This document shows, piece by piece, positions 9,096 through 18,015 of a DNA stretch of 64,000 bases (within the stretch, counting starts at the first letter, position 1; the number at the start of each line of letters is the position of its first letter). A program made the translations under genes and the position numbers. The notes beneath the pieces were generated by a model, which worked only from the letters and a program-made list of their open reading frames with translations, made no database searches and was not told where the DNA came from. The DNA comes from Microbacterium sediminis (GTDB lineage Bacteria; Actinomycetota; Actinomycetes; Actinomycetales; Microbacteriaceae), in NCBI RefSeq assembly GCF_004564075.1, contig NZ_CP038256.1, positions 2,604,001-2,668,000 on the forward strand, given 5' to 3'.

Positions 9096-10576
9096 CGCCC
9101 CGGCTCCGCGAGCGAGAGGCTCCGCGCGTGGAGGGCCTCGAGCACATCGGCGTCATGCGTGATCGCGACGATCCCCACCCCGGGCGCATCGCCCGCGCCG
9201 TCGCGCACCGCTGCGATGATCGCGACCAGTTCGGCCCACGTGCGCGCGTCCTGCCCGAACGTCGGCTCGTCGAGCACCATCACCCGCGGGCGCGTGGCGA
9301 GCATCGCGGCGACCGTGAGGCGCCGCTTCTCGCCCCCGGAGAGCGTGTGGGGGTTCGCCTCCGCCAGCGCCGACAGGCGCAGGCGCTCGAGCAGCTCCCC
9401 CACGCGCGCCGCGATCTCGGCCTCGGGCAGCCCGAGCGCCCGCGGCCCCACCTCGAGCTCCCGGCGCACCGTCGTGGCCAGCAGCTGGTGCTCGGGCGAT
9501 TGCAGCACGGTGCCGATGCGGGTGAGCAGCTGCCGCGAGGTCCAGCGGATCGGCGCGGCTCCGGCATCGCCCGCCACGCCGGCGGACGCCCTCACCTCGC
9601 CCGCGGCGGGGGGCAGCAGACCCGCGAGGGTGCGGCCGAGCGTCGACTTGCCGGCGCCGTTGGGACCCACGATGCCGAGCACCTCGCCGGCACGCACCTC
9701 GACGTCGAGCGGGCCGGCCACGGCGCGGCCCCGTACGCGGGCGACCTCGAGCGCCCGCCCGGTGACCAGGGTCTCGCCCGGTGCGGATGCGGGGTGCGCG
9801 GGATGCCGGGGCGGGATGCCGGGCACCCAGACCCCGCGCTCGGCGAGCTGCGGTCCCCGGGCGCCGAGGACCTCGGCGGGCGGACCATCGGCGATCACCG
9901 CCGGCTCGTCGTCGCCGGCCCCGAGCACCACGATGCGATCGACGATCGGCAGCCACACGTCGACGCGGTGCTCGACGACGACGAGGGTCGCGCCCGTGCG
10001 GTTGAGCACGCGGCCCACGGCGTCGCGCACCTCGGCCACCCCGGCCGGGTCGAGGTTGGCGGTGGGTTCGTCGAGCAGCAGCAGCCCCGGCCGCATGGCC
10101 AGGGCGCCGGCGAGCGCGAGCCGCTGCTTCTGCCCGCCCGACAGCGCGGAGGTCGAGCGGTCGAGGGGAACGTCGAGGCCCACGAGGTCGAGGGCCTGCC
10201 GCACGCGCGGCCAGATCTCGTCGCGCGGCACGCCGAGGTTCTCGCAGCCGAACGCGACGTCGTCGCCCACGCGCGCCAGCACGGCCTGGGCGTCGGGGTC
10301 CTGCTGCACGAGGCCCACGCGCCCCCGGGCGGATGCGGGCTCGCGGCCGTCCACGCGCAGGGCGCCCTCATGCTCACCCTCGTCGTCGCCACCCAGCACC
10401 CCCGCGAGGGCGTGCAGCAACGTGGACTTGCCCGAGCCGCTCGCACCCAGCAGGAGCACGCGCTCACCCGGCTCGATGCGCAGGTCGAGCCGCCGTGCCG
10501 CCCAGCGCAGACGCGTCGCGTACCGCCAGCCCCAGCCGGCCGCCTCGACGGCGGCGGGGACCGTCGAGGCGGGCAC
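9092..10576 (-). CDS. ykoD: ECF transporter double ATPase, YkoD-like
   Basis: About 494 residues holding two ABC ATPase domains in one chain. Domain 1 has GASGSGKST, LSGGQKQRLALAGAL and LLLLDEPTANLD. Domain 2 has GPNGAGKST, LSGGEKRRLTVAAML and VMVLDEPTFGQD, where the FGQD ending is typical of EcfA subunits. It powers uptake by the S and T subunits. Start is uncertain: GTG at 10576 leaves 20 bases after the ykoE stop and precedes the first conserved strand by about 25 residues; no ATG is available. The long open frame further upstream is antisense-like shadow coding across ykoE and is not used. Confidence 0.9.
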   Translation of the reverse strand: MPASTVPAAVEAAGWGWRYATRLRWAARRLDLRIEPGERVLLLGASGSGKSTLLHALAGVLGGDDEGEHEGALRVDGREPASARGRVGLVQQDPDAQAVLARVGDDVAFGCENLGVPRDEIWPRVRQALDLVGLDVPLDRSTSALSGGQKQRLALAGALAMRPGLLLLDEPTANLDPAGVAEVRDAVGRVLNRTGATLVVVEHRVDVWLPIVDRIVVLGAGDDEPAVIADGPPAEVLGARGPQLAERGVWVPGIPPRHPAHPASAPGETLVTGRALEVARVRGRAVAGPLDVEVRAGEVLGIVGPNGAGKSTLGRTLAGLLPPAAGEVRASAGVAGDAGAAPIRWTSRQLLTRIGTVLQSPEHQLLATTVRRELEVGPRALGLPEAEIAARVGELLERLRLSALAEANPHTLSGGEKRRLTVAAMLATRPRVMVLDEPTFGQDARTWAELVAIIAAVRDGAGDAPGVGIVAITHDADVLEALHARSLSLAEPGR

Positions 10577-10596
10577 CGGACCGGGCGTCGTCCCGC

Positions 10597-11226
10597 TCAG
10601 ACGCGCTTCCCGGCGGCGCGGCCGGCGGCGAAGCGGTTCAGCGCCCCGGTCGCCGCAAGACCCCGCACGATCGCCCAGCCGCCGAGGCCGGCGATGACGA
10701 GCCCCGACACCGTCGTCGACGCGATGTACACCGTCGTGAACAGGGCGTCGGCGCCGGGGTACCAGTTGATCCGGTCGTTGATGCCACCGCCCAGGCCGGC
10801 CGCCGCACCCGCGAGGAGCGCGACGGGCAGGCGGAACGAGGCGTAGAGGAAGAGGGCGAAGATCAGCTCGGCGCCCAGGCCCTGCACGAGACCCGACACG
10901 ATCGTGAGCGGGCCCCACTGGTTGCCGACGAGCGCCGAGATGACCGCCGCGAGCAGCTCCGTGTAGAGCGCGGCGCCGGGCTTGCGGATGACGAGACCGC
11001 CGATCACGCCGGCGATCAGCCACGGCCCGGCCATCAGACCGCCCAGGCCCGGCAGCAGCGCCCCGATGAGGTCGCCCGGCAGCTCGTAGCCGACGTTCCA
11101 GATCAGGAAGATCACCGAGCAGGCGACGCCGATGACGCTGGCGACGACGATGTCGACGACCCGCCACGTGAAGCGGCGGGACGGTGCGCCCGAGGTGGTT
11201 TCCGGCACGGACGTGGACGTGTTCAT
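10597..11226 (-). CDS. ykoE: ECF transporter S component, YkoE-like
   Basis: 209 residues with five to six membrane segments. It provides substrate specificity for the ECF importer. The sequence shows the YkoE-type pattern: a charged N terminus, FTWRVVDIVVASVIGVACSV, then GLMAGPWLIAGVIGGLVIRKPG and LVGNQWGPLTIVSGLVQGLG. The TPP riboswitch directly upstream supports thiamine or its pyrimidine precursor as cargo. A strong ribosome site (GGAAGG, on the minus strand near 11240) lies between the riboswitch and the ATG at 11226. First gene of a three-gene operon with ykoD and ykoC. Confidence 0.9.
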   Translation of the reverse strand: MNTSTSVPETTSGAPSRRFTWRVVDIVVASVIGVACSVIFLIWNVGYELPGDLIGALLPGLGGLMAGPWLIAGVIGGLVIRKPGAALYTELLAAVISALVGNQWGPLTIVSGLVQGLGAELIFALFLYASFRLPVALLAGAAAGLGGGINDRINWYPGADALFTTVYIASTTVSGLVIAGLGGWAIVRGLAATGALNRFAAGRAAGKRV

Positions 11227-11235
11227 TCTGTCTAC

Positions 11236-11325
11236 CTTCCTTCGCTGGCATGACCCAGATCAGGTTCGACGGTCGAAGCGTTGGCCGCTTCCTCTCAGCC
11301 CGGCTCACGGGCTCCCGTGGGATGT
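11236..11325 (-). promoter_or_regulatory. TPP (thiamine pyrophosphate) riboswitch
   Basis: On the minus strand the conserved THI-box parts are present in order: CCCACGGGAGCCC, then GGCTGAGAGGAAGC (the CUGAGA pyrimidine-sensing core), and ACCTGATCTGGGTCATGCCA with AGCG (the pyrophosphate helix). These lie 10-100 bases upstream of ykoE. The purine-rich ribosome site directly abuts the last helix, which favours control at translation initiation, with thiamine pyrophosphate switching expression off. Confidence 0.95.
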
Positions 11326-11419
11326 GTTGCGTCCACTGTAGATCTCCGGCGCCCGATGACAAAGCGCGCGGCGGCGAGGATCGACGTGGCTCCAAGGCGA
11401 GCCGGGGTAGCGTAGGCGG

Positions 11420-13126
11420 GTGGCAACCGACGACCTCCCCCGGGCGACCCCGGTCGGCGCCCGTCGTCCCGAGTCCGGGGCGGAGGATGCGCCCCCGCCC
11501 CCCTCGCGTCGCGCCCTGCGCCGTGCGCGCGAACGCGAGGCCGGCGCGCAGCGCGAGCTGATCGCCGCCCGCCAGGATCACGCGGCGGCCGTGCGCGGCA
11601 TCGTGAGCGAGCGGGTGCGTCCGGCCGCGATGGTCGAGGCCCGCCCCCGCGCGGAGGCGTTCGAGCGCCCCACCCGCGGCGGATCGGTCGCACCGCCCGC
11701 CGACGCACCCGCCGCCGACGCACCCGCCCCCGAGGCGCCCGCCGCCGCGGAGGCCCCCGAGCCCCGGCGATCCCCCCTCGACGCTCCCCCCAGCGCGCCG
11801 ACCCCGCTCGGCTGGGTCGATCCCGCCGCGGTCGCGGCCCGCACCTCCGACGGCACGTTCTCGACGGCGCCCCATCGCGTCGTCGCCGGCGACCTGCTGC
11901 CCGCCCGTCGCCGCGCGTCGGCGGCGCTGCTCGCCCCCGTCGCGACGGCCGGCGCCCTCGCCCTGGCCTACACGGCGACGTGCCTGCTCTGGCCGCTCGC
12001 CGCGGTGGCCCCCACCGTGACCGCCCGCGGCGTGCAGGTGGCGCCCGGGCCGGCGCTGTCGATCACCTGGCCCGCCGAGGGCACGGCGGCGATCGCCCCG
12101 CTCGGACTGCTCGACCAGACCGCCACCGACTCGGCCGACGTCATGTCGATGGCGAGCATCACCAAGCTCGCCACGGTGCTCATGATCCTGGAGCGCCTGC
12201 CGCTCGAGCCGGGCGAGCAGGGCCCGTCGTACACGTTCACGTGGGACGACTATCAGGACTACCTCTACAACTACCTCTGGACCGGGCAGTCCTCGCTCGA
12301 CGTCCCCGTCGACGGATCGCTCACCGAGTACCAGATGCTCGAGGGCATCCTGCTCGGCTCCGCCAACAACTACGCCGATCGCATGATGCGCGAGGTGTGG
12401 GGATCGCAGGAGGCCTTCGCCGCGGATGCCGCCGCCTGGCTCGAGCGCAACGGGTTCACCGCCACGACGATCGTCGGCCCCAGCGGCATCGAGCGCGAGA
12501 ACGTCTCCACCTCCGCCGAGGTGCTGCGCCTGAGCCAGCTCGCCCTCGAGCACCCGGTCATCGCCGAGATCGTCGCCAAGAAGGAGACGACGCTCCCCGG
12601 CAACGACGAGCCGGTGGCGAACTCCAACCCCCTCATCAACGACGAGGGCGTGGTCGGCGTCAAGACCGGCACATTCCTCGACTCGTACAACCTCGCCACG
12701 GCGAAGCAGGTCGACATCGGCGGCGAGACCGTCACCGTCGTCGCCTCGGTCATGGGCCAGCCCGACGCCGAGACGCGCGAGGCCGTGAGCCGCCAGCTCA
12801 TCGCCGCCGCCGAGGCGTCGCTGCAGCCCACGACCGTGATCCCCGCCGACACCGTCGTGGCCTCGGTGCAGACCGAGTGGGGCGCGAGCGCCGACATCGT
12901 CACGGCCGACAGCGCCACGCTCTCGCTCTGGAACGGCGCCGTCGCGGCGACCGATCCGTCGGTGGACGACGTGCTCGGCAAGCTGCAGTCGGAGCAGGTG
13001 GGCACGCTCTCCGTCACCGGCTCGTTCGCCGAGGAGGAGATCGCGCTGGAGCTCACCGACGACATCGCGGCGCCGAGCCTGTGGTGGCGCCTCACGCACC
13101 CGCTGCAGCTGTTCGGCCTGCGCTGA
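11420..13126 (+). CDS. D-alanyl-D-alanine carboxypeptidase (peptidase S11)
   Basis: 568 residues. A 170-residue Pro/Ala/Arg-rich N-terminal part is followed by one membrane segment (LLAPVATAGALALAYTAT) and an extracytoplasmic penicillin-binding fold. The catalytic motifs are SITK (SxxK, in MASITKLATVLMI), SANNYAD (SxN) and VKTGTF (KTG). The enzyme trims the terminal D-Ala from peptidoglycan stem peptides. The GTG at 11420 gives a type II membrane orientation instead of a cleavable signal peptide, which together with the long disordered cytoplasmic leader is unusual for S11 enzymes. It diverges from the thiamine operon. Confidence 0.9.
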   Translation: MATDDLPRATPVGARRPESGAEDAPPPPSRRALRRAREREAGAQRELIAARQDHAAAVRGIVSERVRPAAMVEARPRAEAFERPTRGGSVAPPADAPAADAPAPEAPAAAEAPEPRRSPLDAPPSAPTPLGWVDPAAVAARTSDGTFSTAPHRVVAGDLLPARRRASAALLAPVATAGALALAYTATCLLWPLAAVAPTVTARGVQVAPGPALSITWPAEGTAAIAPLGLLDQTATDSADVMSMASITKLATVLMILERLPLEPGEQGPSYTFTWDDYQDYLYNYLWTGQSSLDVPVDGSLTEYQMLEGILLGSANNYADRMMREVWGSQEAFAADAAAWLERNGFTATTIVGPSGIERENVSTSAEVLRLSQLALEHPVIAEIVAKKETTLPGNDEPVANSNPLINDEGVVGVKTGTFLDSYNLATAKQVDIGGETVTVVASVMGQPDAETREAVSRQLIAAAEASLQPTTVIPADTVVASVQTEWGASADIVTADSATLSLWNGAVAATDPSVDDVLGKLQSEQVGTLSVTGSFAEEEIALELTDDIAAPSLWWRLTHPLQLFGLR

Positions 13127-13135
13127 GCCGCCCCG

Positions 13136-13282
13136 GTCGTCGAGCGGAGTCCGAAGCGCGAAGCCGCGACGACTGAGCGAGCGGAGCGAGCCGAAAACCG
13201 TCGCGACGGTTTCGACTCCGCGCCTGCGGCGCTCCGCTCAACCCGTCTCGGCTCGCTTCGCTCGCTCGACGACCCGTCGGGG
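13136..13282. repeat. Inverted pair of dispersed repeats with central palindrome
   Basis: Two copies of the dispersed repeat face each other around the perfect 18-base palindrome AAACCGTCGCGACGGTTT (13195-13212). Left half: GTCGTCGAGCGGAGTCCGAA and GAGCGAGCGGAGCGAGCC. Right half: CGACTCCGCGCCTGCGGCG and CTCGCTTCGCTCGCTCGACG. It fills the gap between two convergent genes and could act as a two-way terminator. Confidence 0.8.
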
Positions 13283-15301
13283 TCAGACCTCGGCGACCGG
13301 CTGGGCCGACTGCTCCTCGATGTCGGCGTCGGCGTGCTCGAACTGGCTCTGGTACAGCCGCCAGTACGCGCCCTCGCGGGCGATCAGCTCGTCGTGCGTG
13401 CCCTGCTCGACGATGTCGCCGTGCTCCATCACGAGGATGAGATCCGCGTCGCGGATCGTCGAGAGCCGGTGCGCGATCACGAACGACGTGCGTCCCTCGC
13501 GCAGGGCCGCCATCGCCTTCTGCAGCAGCAGCTCGGTGCGGGTGTCGACGGAGCTCGTGGCCTCGTCGAGGATCAGCACCTGCGGCCGGCGCACGAACGC
13601 GCGCGCGATCGTGATGAGCTGGCGCTCGCCCGCCGACACGTTGGCCGCGTCCTCCTCGAGCACCGTGTCGTAGCCGTCGGGCAGCGAGTGCACGAACCGG
13701 TCCACGTAGGTCGCCTCGGCCGCGGCCTGGATCTCGTCGTCGCTCGCGCCCTCGTTGCCGTAGCGGATGTTGTCGCGGATCGTGCCCGCGAACAGCCACG
13801 GGTCCTGCAGCACCATGCCGGTGCGCGAGCGCAGGTCGCCGCGCGTCATCTCGCCCGTGTCCTGCCCGTCGAGCAGGATCGCGCCGCCGTCGAGCTCGTA
13901 GAACCGCATCAGCAGGTTCACGAGCGTGGTCTTGCCGGCGCCGGTCGGGCCCACGATCGCGACGGTGTGACCCGGCTCCACGCGGAACGACAGGTCGCGG
14001 ATGAGCGGCTGGTCGGGCGCGTACGAGAAGGCCACGTTGCGGAACTCGATCACGCCGTCGCCGTCGGCGGGAGCGGTCGGCGCGTTCTCGGCGTCGGGCT
14101 CCTCCTCGTCCTCGTCGAGCAGCGCGAACACGCGCTCGGCCGAGGCCGTGCCCGACTGCACGACCGGCAGCATGCCGCCGAGCTCGGTGAGCGGCTGGGT
14201 GAACTGCTGCGAGTACTGCACGAAGGCCTGCACGTCGCCGATGCGGATCTGGCCGCTGGCGACCATGATGCCGCCGAGCACCGCGATGCCGGCGTACGTG
14301 AGGTACCCGACGAACTGCATCGACGGCATCATGATGCCCGAGAGGAACTGCGCCTTGAACGAGGCCTCGTACAGCTCCTCGTTCTCGACCTGGAACGCGT
14401 CGGAGACCGCCTTCTCGCGGCCGAACACCTTGACGAGCGCGTGACCCGAGAACGACTCCTCCACGCGCGAGTTGAGGCGGCCGACCTTCTTCCACTGCGT
14501 CTGGAACGCCTTCTGCGACTTCGGGCCGATCACGCCCATGATCACGCCGATGAGCGGCAGCGACACGAGGGCGACCAGGGCGAGCTGCCACGAGATGGAG
14601 AACATCATGCCCACGACGCCGATCACCATGAGCAGCGACGTGATGGCCCCCGAGAGCGACTGCTGCAGCGTCTGCGTCATGTTGTCGACGTCGTTGGTGA
14701 CGCGGCTGATCAGCTCGCCGCGCTGCACGCGGTCGAAGTAGCGCAGCGGCAGGCGGTGGATCTTCGCCTCGATCTGCTCGCGCACCCGGAACATCGTGCG
14801 CACCATGACCACGTTGATGATGTAGCCCTGGATCCACTGCAGCAGCGCGCCCACCACGTAGACGGCGATCGCCCACATGATGACGGTGCGCAGCGCCTCG
14901 AAGTCGATGCCGCTGCCGGGCTGGAAGCTCTGCATGGCCGCGACCATGTTGGCGAAGTCCTGCTGGCCCGCGGCCTCGAGCGCCTCGACGACCTGCTGCT
15001 GCGTCATGCCGGCGAACTGATCGCCGATGAGCAGGCCCACCGCGCCCTCGAAGACGACGTTGGTCGCCTCGCCGAGGATCTTCGGACCCGCCACCGAGAG
15101 CACCACGCCGATGGCGCCGAGCAGGGTCGCGAAGCCGAACACCCAGGCGTACGGCCGCAGCAGCCCGATGAACCGCAGGAAGCTGGGCCAGAAGTTCTGG
15201 GGCTTGCCGCCCAGCGCGCCGGGCTCGAACCCGCCCGAGGCGATCATGGCCTCCTGCGCCTGGAGCTCCTCCTCGCGCGAGTCGATCTGCACGTCGCTCA
15301 C
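13283..15301 (-). CDS. ABC exporter half-transporter, subunit 2 (fused membrane and ATPase domains)
   Basis: 672 residues: six-helix ABC type-1 exporter domain followed by an ATPase domain. Walker A is GPTGAGKTT and Walker B ILDEATSSVD, with the catalytic glutamate present; but the signature reads VSAGERQ in place of the usual SGGQ. Membrane segments include FGFATLLGAIGVVLSVAGP and SLLMVIGVVGMMFSISW. A loop-rich insert (VGLLIGDQFAGMTQQQVVEA) lies between helices 1 and 2. Its GTG start overlaps the stop of the upstream partner gene by four bases. The pair probably forms a heterodimeric multidrug- or lipid-type exporter; cargo cannot be told from sequence. Confidence 0.92.
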   Translation of the reverse strand: MSDVQIDSREEELQAQEAMIASGGFEPGALGGKPQNFWPSFLRFIGLLRPYAWVFGFATLLGAIGVVLSVAGPKILGEATNVVFEGAVGLLIGDQFAGMTQQQVVEALEAAGQQDFANMVAAMQSFQPGSGIDFEALRTVIMWAIAVYVVGALLQWIQGYIINVVMVRTMFRVREQIEAKIHRLPLRYFDRVQRGELISRVTNDVDNMTQTLQQSLSGAITSLLMVIGVVGMMFSISWQLALVALVSLPLIGVIMGVIGPKSQKAFQTQWKKVGRLNSRVEESFSGHALVKVFGREKAVSDAFQVENEELYEASFKAQFLSGIMMPSMQFVGYLTYAGIAVLGGIMVASGQIRIGDVQAFVQYSQQFTQPLTELGGMLPVVQSGTASAERVFALLDEDEEEPDAENAPTAPADGDGVIEFRNVAFSYAPDQPLIRDLSFRVEPGHTVAIVGPTGAGKTTLVNLLMRFYELDGGAILLDGQDTGEMTRGDLRSRTGMVLQDPWLFAGTIRDNIRYGNEGASDDEIQAAAEATYVDRFVHSLPDGYDTVLEEDAANVSAGERQLITIARAFVRRPQVLILDEATSSVDTRTELLLQKAMAALREGRTSFVIAHRLSTIRDADLILVMEHGDIVEQGTHDELIAREGAYWRLYQSQFEHADADIEEQSAQPVAEV

Positions 15302-17025
15302 GACGCCACTCCCATCTGCGACTCGACGATCTCGCGATACGTCTGGCTGGTCTCGAGCAGTTCCTCGTGCGTGCCGAGGCCGACCATGCGGCCGTCCTCG
15401 AGCACGACGATGCGGTCGGCATCGGTGATCGTGGACACGCGCTGGGCGACGACGATCTTGGTCACCTCGGGCAGCTCGCGCCACAGCGCCTGGCGCAGCC
15501 GGGCGTCGGTGGTCAGGTCGAGCGCCGAGAACGAGTCGTCGAAGACGAGGATGTCGGGCTGGTGCACGATCGCCCGCGCGATCGCCAGGCGCTGGCGCTG
15601 GCCGCCCGACACGTTGGTGCCGCCCTGCGAGATCGGGCTGTCGAGCTGCTCGGGCTTCTCGCGCACGAAGTCGGCCGCCTGCGCGATCTCGAGCGCCCGC
15701 CACAGCTCCTCGTCGGTGGCGTCCTCGCGACCGAACCGCAGGTTCGAGGCGATCGTGCCGCTGAACAGGAACGGGCGCTGCGGCACGAGGCCGATGCCGC
15801 GCCACAGCACGTCGAGATCGGCCTGGCGCACGTCGACGCCCTGCACGCGCACCGTGCCGGCCGTGGCGTCGAACAGGCGCGGGATGAGCGAGACGAGCGT
15901 GGTCTTGCCGGCGCCCGTCGAGCCGATGATCGCCACGGTCTCGCCCGGCTCCGCCCGGAACGAGATGCCGGTGAGCACGGGCTGGTCGGCGCCGGGGTAG
16001 GTGAAGCCCACGCCGTCGAACTCCACCGAGCCGGGCCGCGGCATCTCGCGCACGGGATCGGCGGGCCGCGTGAGCGTGCTCTGGCTCTCGAGCACCTCGC
16101 CGATGCGGTCGGCCGACACGGCCGCGCGCGGGATCATGATCGCCATGAAGCTGGCCATCATGACGCCGCCGAGGATCTGGCCGACGTACTGCATGAAGGC
16201 GAAGATCGTGCCGATCTGGGTGTCGCCGGTGTTCACCTCGAACGCACCGAACCACACCACGGCGACGACCGTGACGTTGAGCACCAGCATGACGAGCGGG
16301 AACATCAGCACGAACAGCGAGCCGACCTTGCGGCCGACGACCATGATGTCGAGGTTGGCGAGCCGGAAGCGCTCCTCCTCGATCGCCTCGCGCACGAAGG
16401 CCCGCACGACGCGCACGCCGGTGAGCTGCTCGCGCATGACGCGGTTGACCGCGTCGAGCTTGCCCTGGTAGCTGCGGAACAGCGGCACCATGCGGCCGAT
16501 CACGAGACCGGCGAGGATGAGCAGCACGGGGATCGAGACGCCGAGGATCCAGCTGAGCCCCACGTCCTGGCGCAGCGCCATGATGATGCCGCCGATGGCC
16601 ATCATGGGCGCCATGACGAGCATGGTGGCGCCCATCATCGCCAGCATCTGCACCTGCTGCGCGTCGTTCGTGTTGCGGGTGATGAGCGAGCCGGCGCCGA
16701 AGTGCGACACCTCGCGCTCGCTGAAGCCGCTCACGCGCTCGAAGACGTCGCGGCGCACGTCGCGACCCATGCCCATGGCGGCGCGCGCGGCGCAGAAGGT
16801 GGCGAGGATGCCGGCGACGATCTGGCCGAGCGCGACCAGCAGCATGAGCAGGCCGGTGCGGATGATGTAGCCCACGTCGCCGGTGGCGACGCCCTGGTCG
16901 ATGATGGCGGCGTTGAGCGTGGGGAGGTACAGCGCGGCGAGCGCCGAGGCGAGCTGGAACACCAGCACGCCCACGAGCATGAGGCGGTAGCGCGTGAGAT
17001 AGCGGACGAGGAGCTTTCCGAGCAC
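15298..17025 (-). CDS. ABC exporter half-transporter, subunit 1 (degenerate Walker B)
   Basis: 575 residues with an N-terminal exporter membrane domain and a C-terminal ATPase. Walker A is GSTGAGKTT, the signature is canonical VSGGQRQRLAIARA, but Walker B reads ILVFDDSFSALD, with aspartate where the catalytic glutamate should be. This complements the partner's altered signature: the two defects fall in the same composite nucleotide site, as in TM287/288-type and other asymmetric heterodimers. The ATG at 17025 begins MLGKLLVRYLTRYR, leading into helix 1. First gene of a two-gene operon. Confidence 0.92.
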   Translation of the reverse strand: MLGKLLVRYLTRYRLMLVGVLVFQLASALAALYLPTLNAAIIDQGVATGDVGYIIRTGLLMLLVALGQIVAGILATFCAARAAMGMGRDVRRDVFERVSGFSEREVSHFGAGSLITRNTNDAQQVQMLAMMGATMLVMAPMMAIGGIIMALRQDVGLSWILGVSIPVLLILAGLVIGRMVPLFRSYQGKLDAVNRVMREQLTGVRVVRAFVREAIEEERFRLANLDIMVVGRKVGSLFVLMFPLVMLVLNVTVVAVVWFGAFEVNTGDTQIGTIFAFMQYVGQILGGVMMASFMAIMIPRAAVSADRIGEVLESQSTLTRPADPVREMPRPGSVEFDGVGFTYPGADQPVLTGISFRAEPGETVAIIGSTGAGKTTLVSLIPRLFDATAGTVRVQGVDVRQADLDVLWRGIGLVPQRPFLFSGTIASNLRFGREDATDEELWRALEIAQAADFVREKPEQLDSPISQGGTNVSGGQRQRLAIARAIVHQPDILVFDDSFSALDLTTDARLRQALWRELPEVTKIVVAQRVSTITDADRIVVLEDGRMVGLGTHEELLETSQTYREIVESQMGVAS

Positions 17026-17141
17026 GGGATCTCCGGATCAGACGGTGGGAGGCGCACCCGACGGGGCACCGTCCGATGCTGTCACGGACCGCCGACATTC
17101 GTACAGGGAGGAAACCCCCCCGTCCGCTCAGGGCGGAACCA

Positions 17142-17180
17142 TTCGCCGGAATGCGCCGGTCAGCGCGATATTCCGGCGAA
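17142..17180 (-). terminator. Inverted repeat downstream of the LLM gene
   Basis: TTCGCCGGAAT (17142-17152) and ATTCCGGCGAA (17170-17180) pair perfectly over 11 bases with a 17-base loop. It lies just past the stop of the minus-strand LLM gene and upstream of the exporter operon, so it probably ends LLM transcription. Confidence 0.55.
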
Positions 17181-17184
17181 CGGC

Positions 17185-18015
17185 TCAGGCGATGCCGACC
17201 TCCTCGGCGATCGCGGCGAGCGAGCCGATCGGATCGTCGCCGAGCGCCTGCACCGACACGTGGTCGGCGCCCGCGTCGAGGTGCGCGCGCAGGCCCGCCG
17301 CGGCGTCGGCCGGGGTCGGGTTCGCGGCGACGAGGTCGATGAGCGCGTCGCTGCCGCCGTTGTCGATCTCGGCCGGGTCCACGCCGAAGCGGACGAGCGC
17401 ACCCGTGTAGTTCGACAGGCCGAAGTAGCGCTTGAGGTAGCGGCGGGCGACCTCGCGGGCGGCGTCGCGGTCCATCCCGACGGCTACCTTGAGCTCCGGG
17501 GCGAGCAGCGCATCGCCGAGGATCGTGCGCGCGTGCGCCGTGTGGGCGGGAACGGTGAGGTACGGGTGGGCGCCGAGCGTGCGGTCGGCGGCGAGCGCGA
17601 GCGTCTTGTCGCCGAGCGCCGCCAGGAGCAGCTGATCCTTCCGCAGCCCCTCGGCCTCGAGCACGTCGAGGTACGCGCGCAACGAGGCCAGCGGCCGCAC
17701 GCGCTCCGGCGTCGCCTCGCGGTGGCCCGAGCCGATCCCCAGCACGAAGCGCCCCGGATGACGCGCCTCGATGCGGTGGAAGGACGCGGCGACCTCGGTC
17801 GCGACCTCCTTCCAGATGTTGACGATGCCGGTGGCCACGACGATCCGCTCCGTCGCGTCGAGCGCCCGCTCGACGACGGTGAGATCGCCGCTCGGCGAGC
17901 CGCCGATCCAGAGCGTGCCGTAGCCGAGGCGCTCCACCTCCGCGGCGAAGCGCTCGTCGACACCCGATTCCCAGCGCCAGGCGCCGTAGGTTCCGAAGTC
18001 CGTGATGCTCGTCAT
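17185..18015 (-). CDS. LLM-class oxidoreductase, probably F420-dependent (TIGR03620-like)
   Basis: 276 residues, a luciferase-like barrel. Features: FGTYGAWRWESGV start, RLGYGTLWIGGSPSGDL, RIVVATGIVNIW and RHPGRFVLGIGSGHRE. This short form resembles the F420-dependent TIGR03620 type described in actinobacteria; the substrate is unknown. Its ATG overlaps the stop of the upstream hydrolase gene by four bases, so the two are co-transcribed. The partner could hint at a role in branched-chain acid or fatty acid metabolism, but that is only context. Confidence 0.85.
   Translation of the reverse strand: MTSITDFGTYGAWRWESGVDERFAAEVERLGYGTLWIGGSPSGDLTVVERALDATERIVVATGIVNIWKEVATEVAASFHRIEARHPGRFVLGIGSGHREATPERVRPLASLRAYLDVLEAEGLRKDQLLLAALGDKTLALAADRTLGAHPYLTVPAHTAHARTILGDALLAPELKVAVGMDRDAAREVARRYLKRYFGLSNYTGALVRFGVDPAEIDNGGSDALIDLVAANPTPADAAAGLRAHLDAGADHVSVQALGDDPIGSLAAIAEEVGIA

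Noticed and set aside
5857..9189. Long minus-strand open frame (about 1110 codons) across the Nramp-like, YigZ and YkoC genes
   Set aside because: It is antisense to genes with clear family motifs; its translation is Arg/Gly/Ala/Pro/His-rich low complexity, typical of shadow frames in GC-rich DNA.
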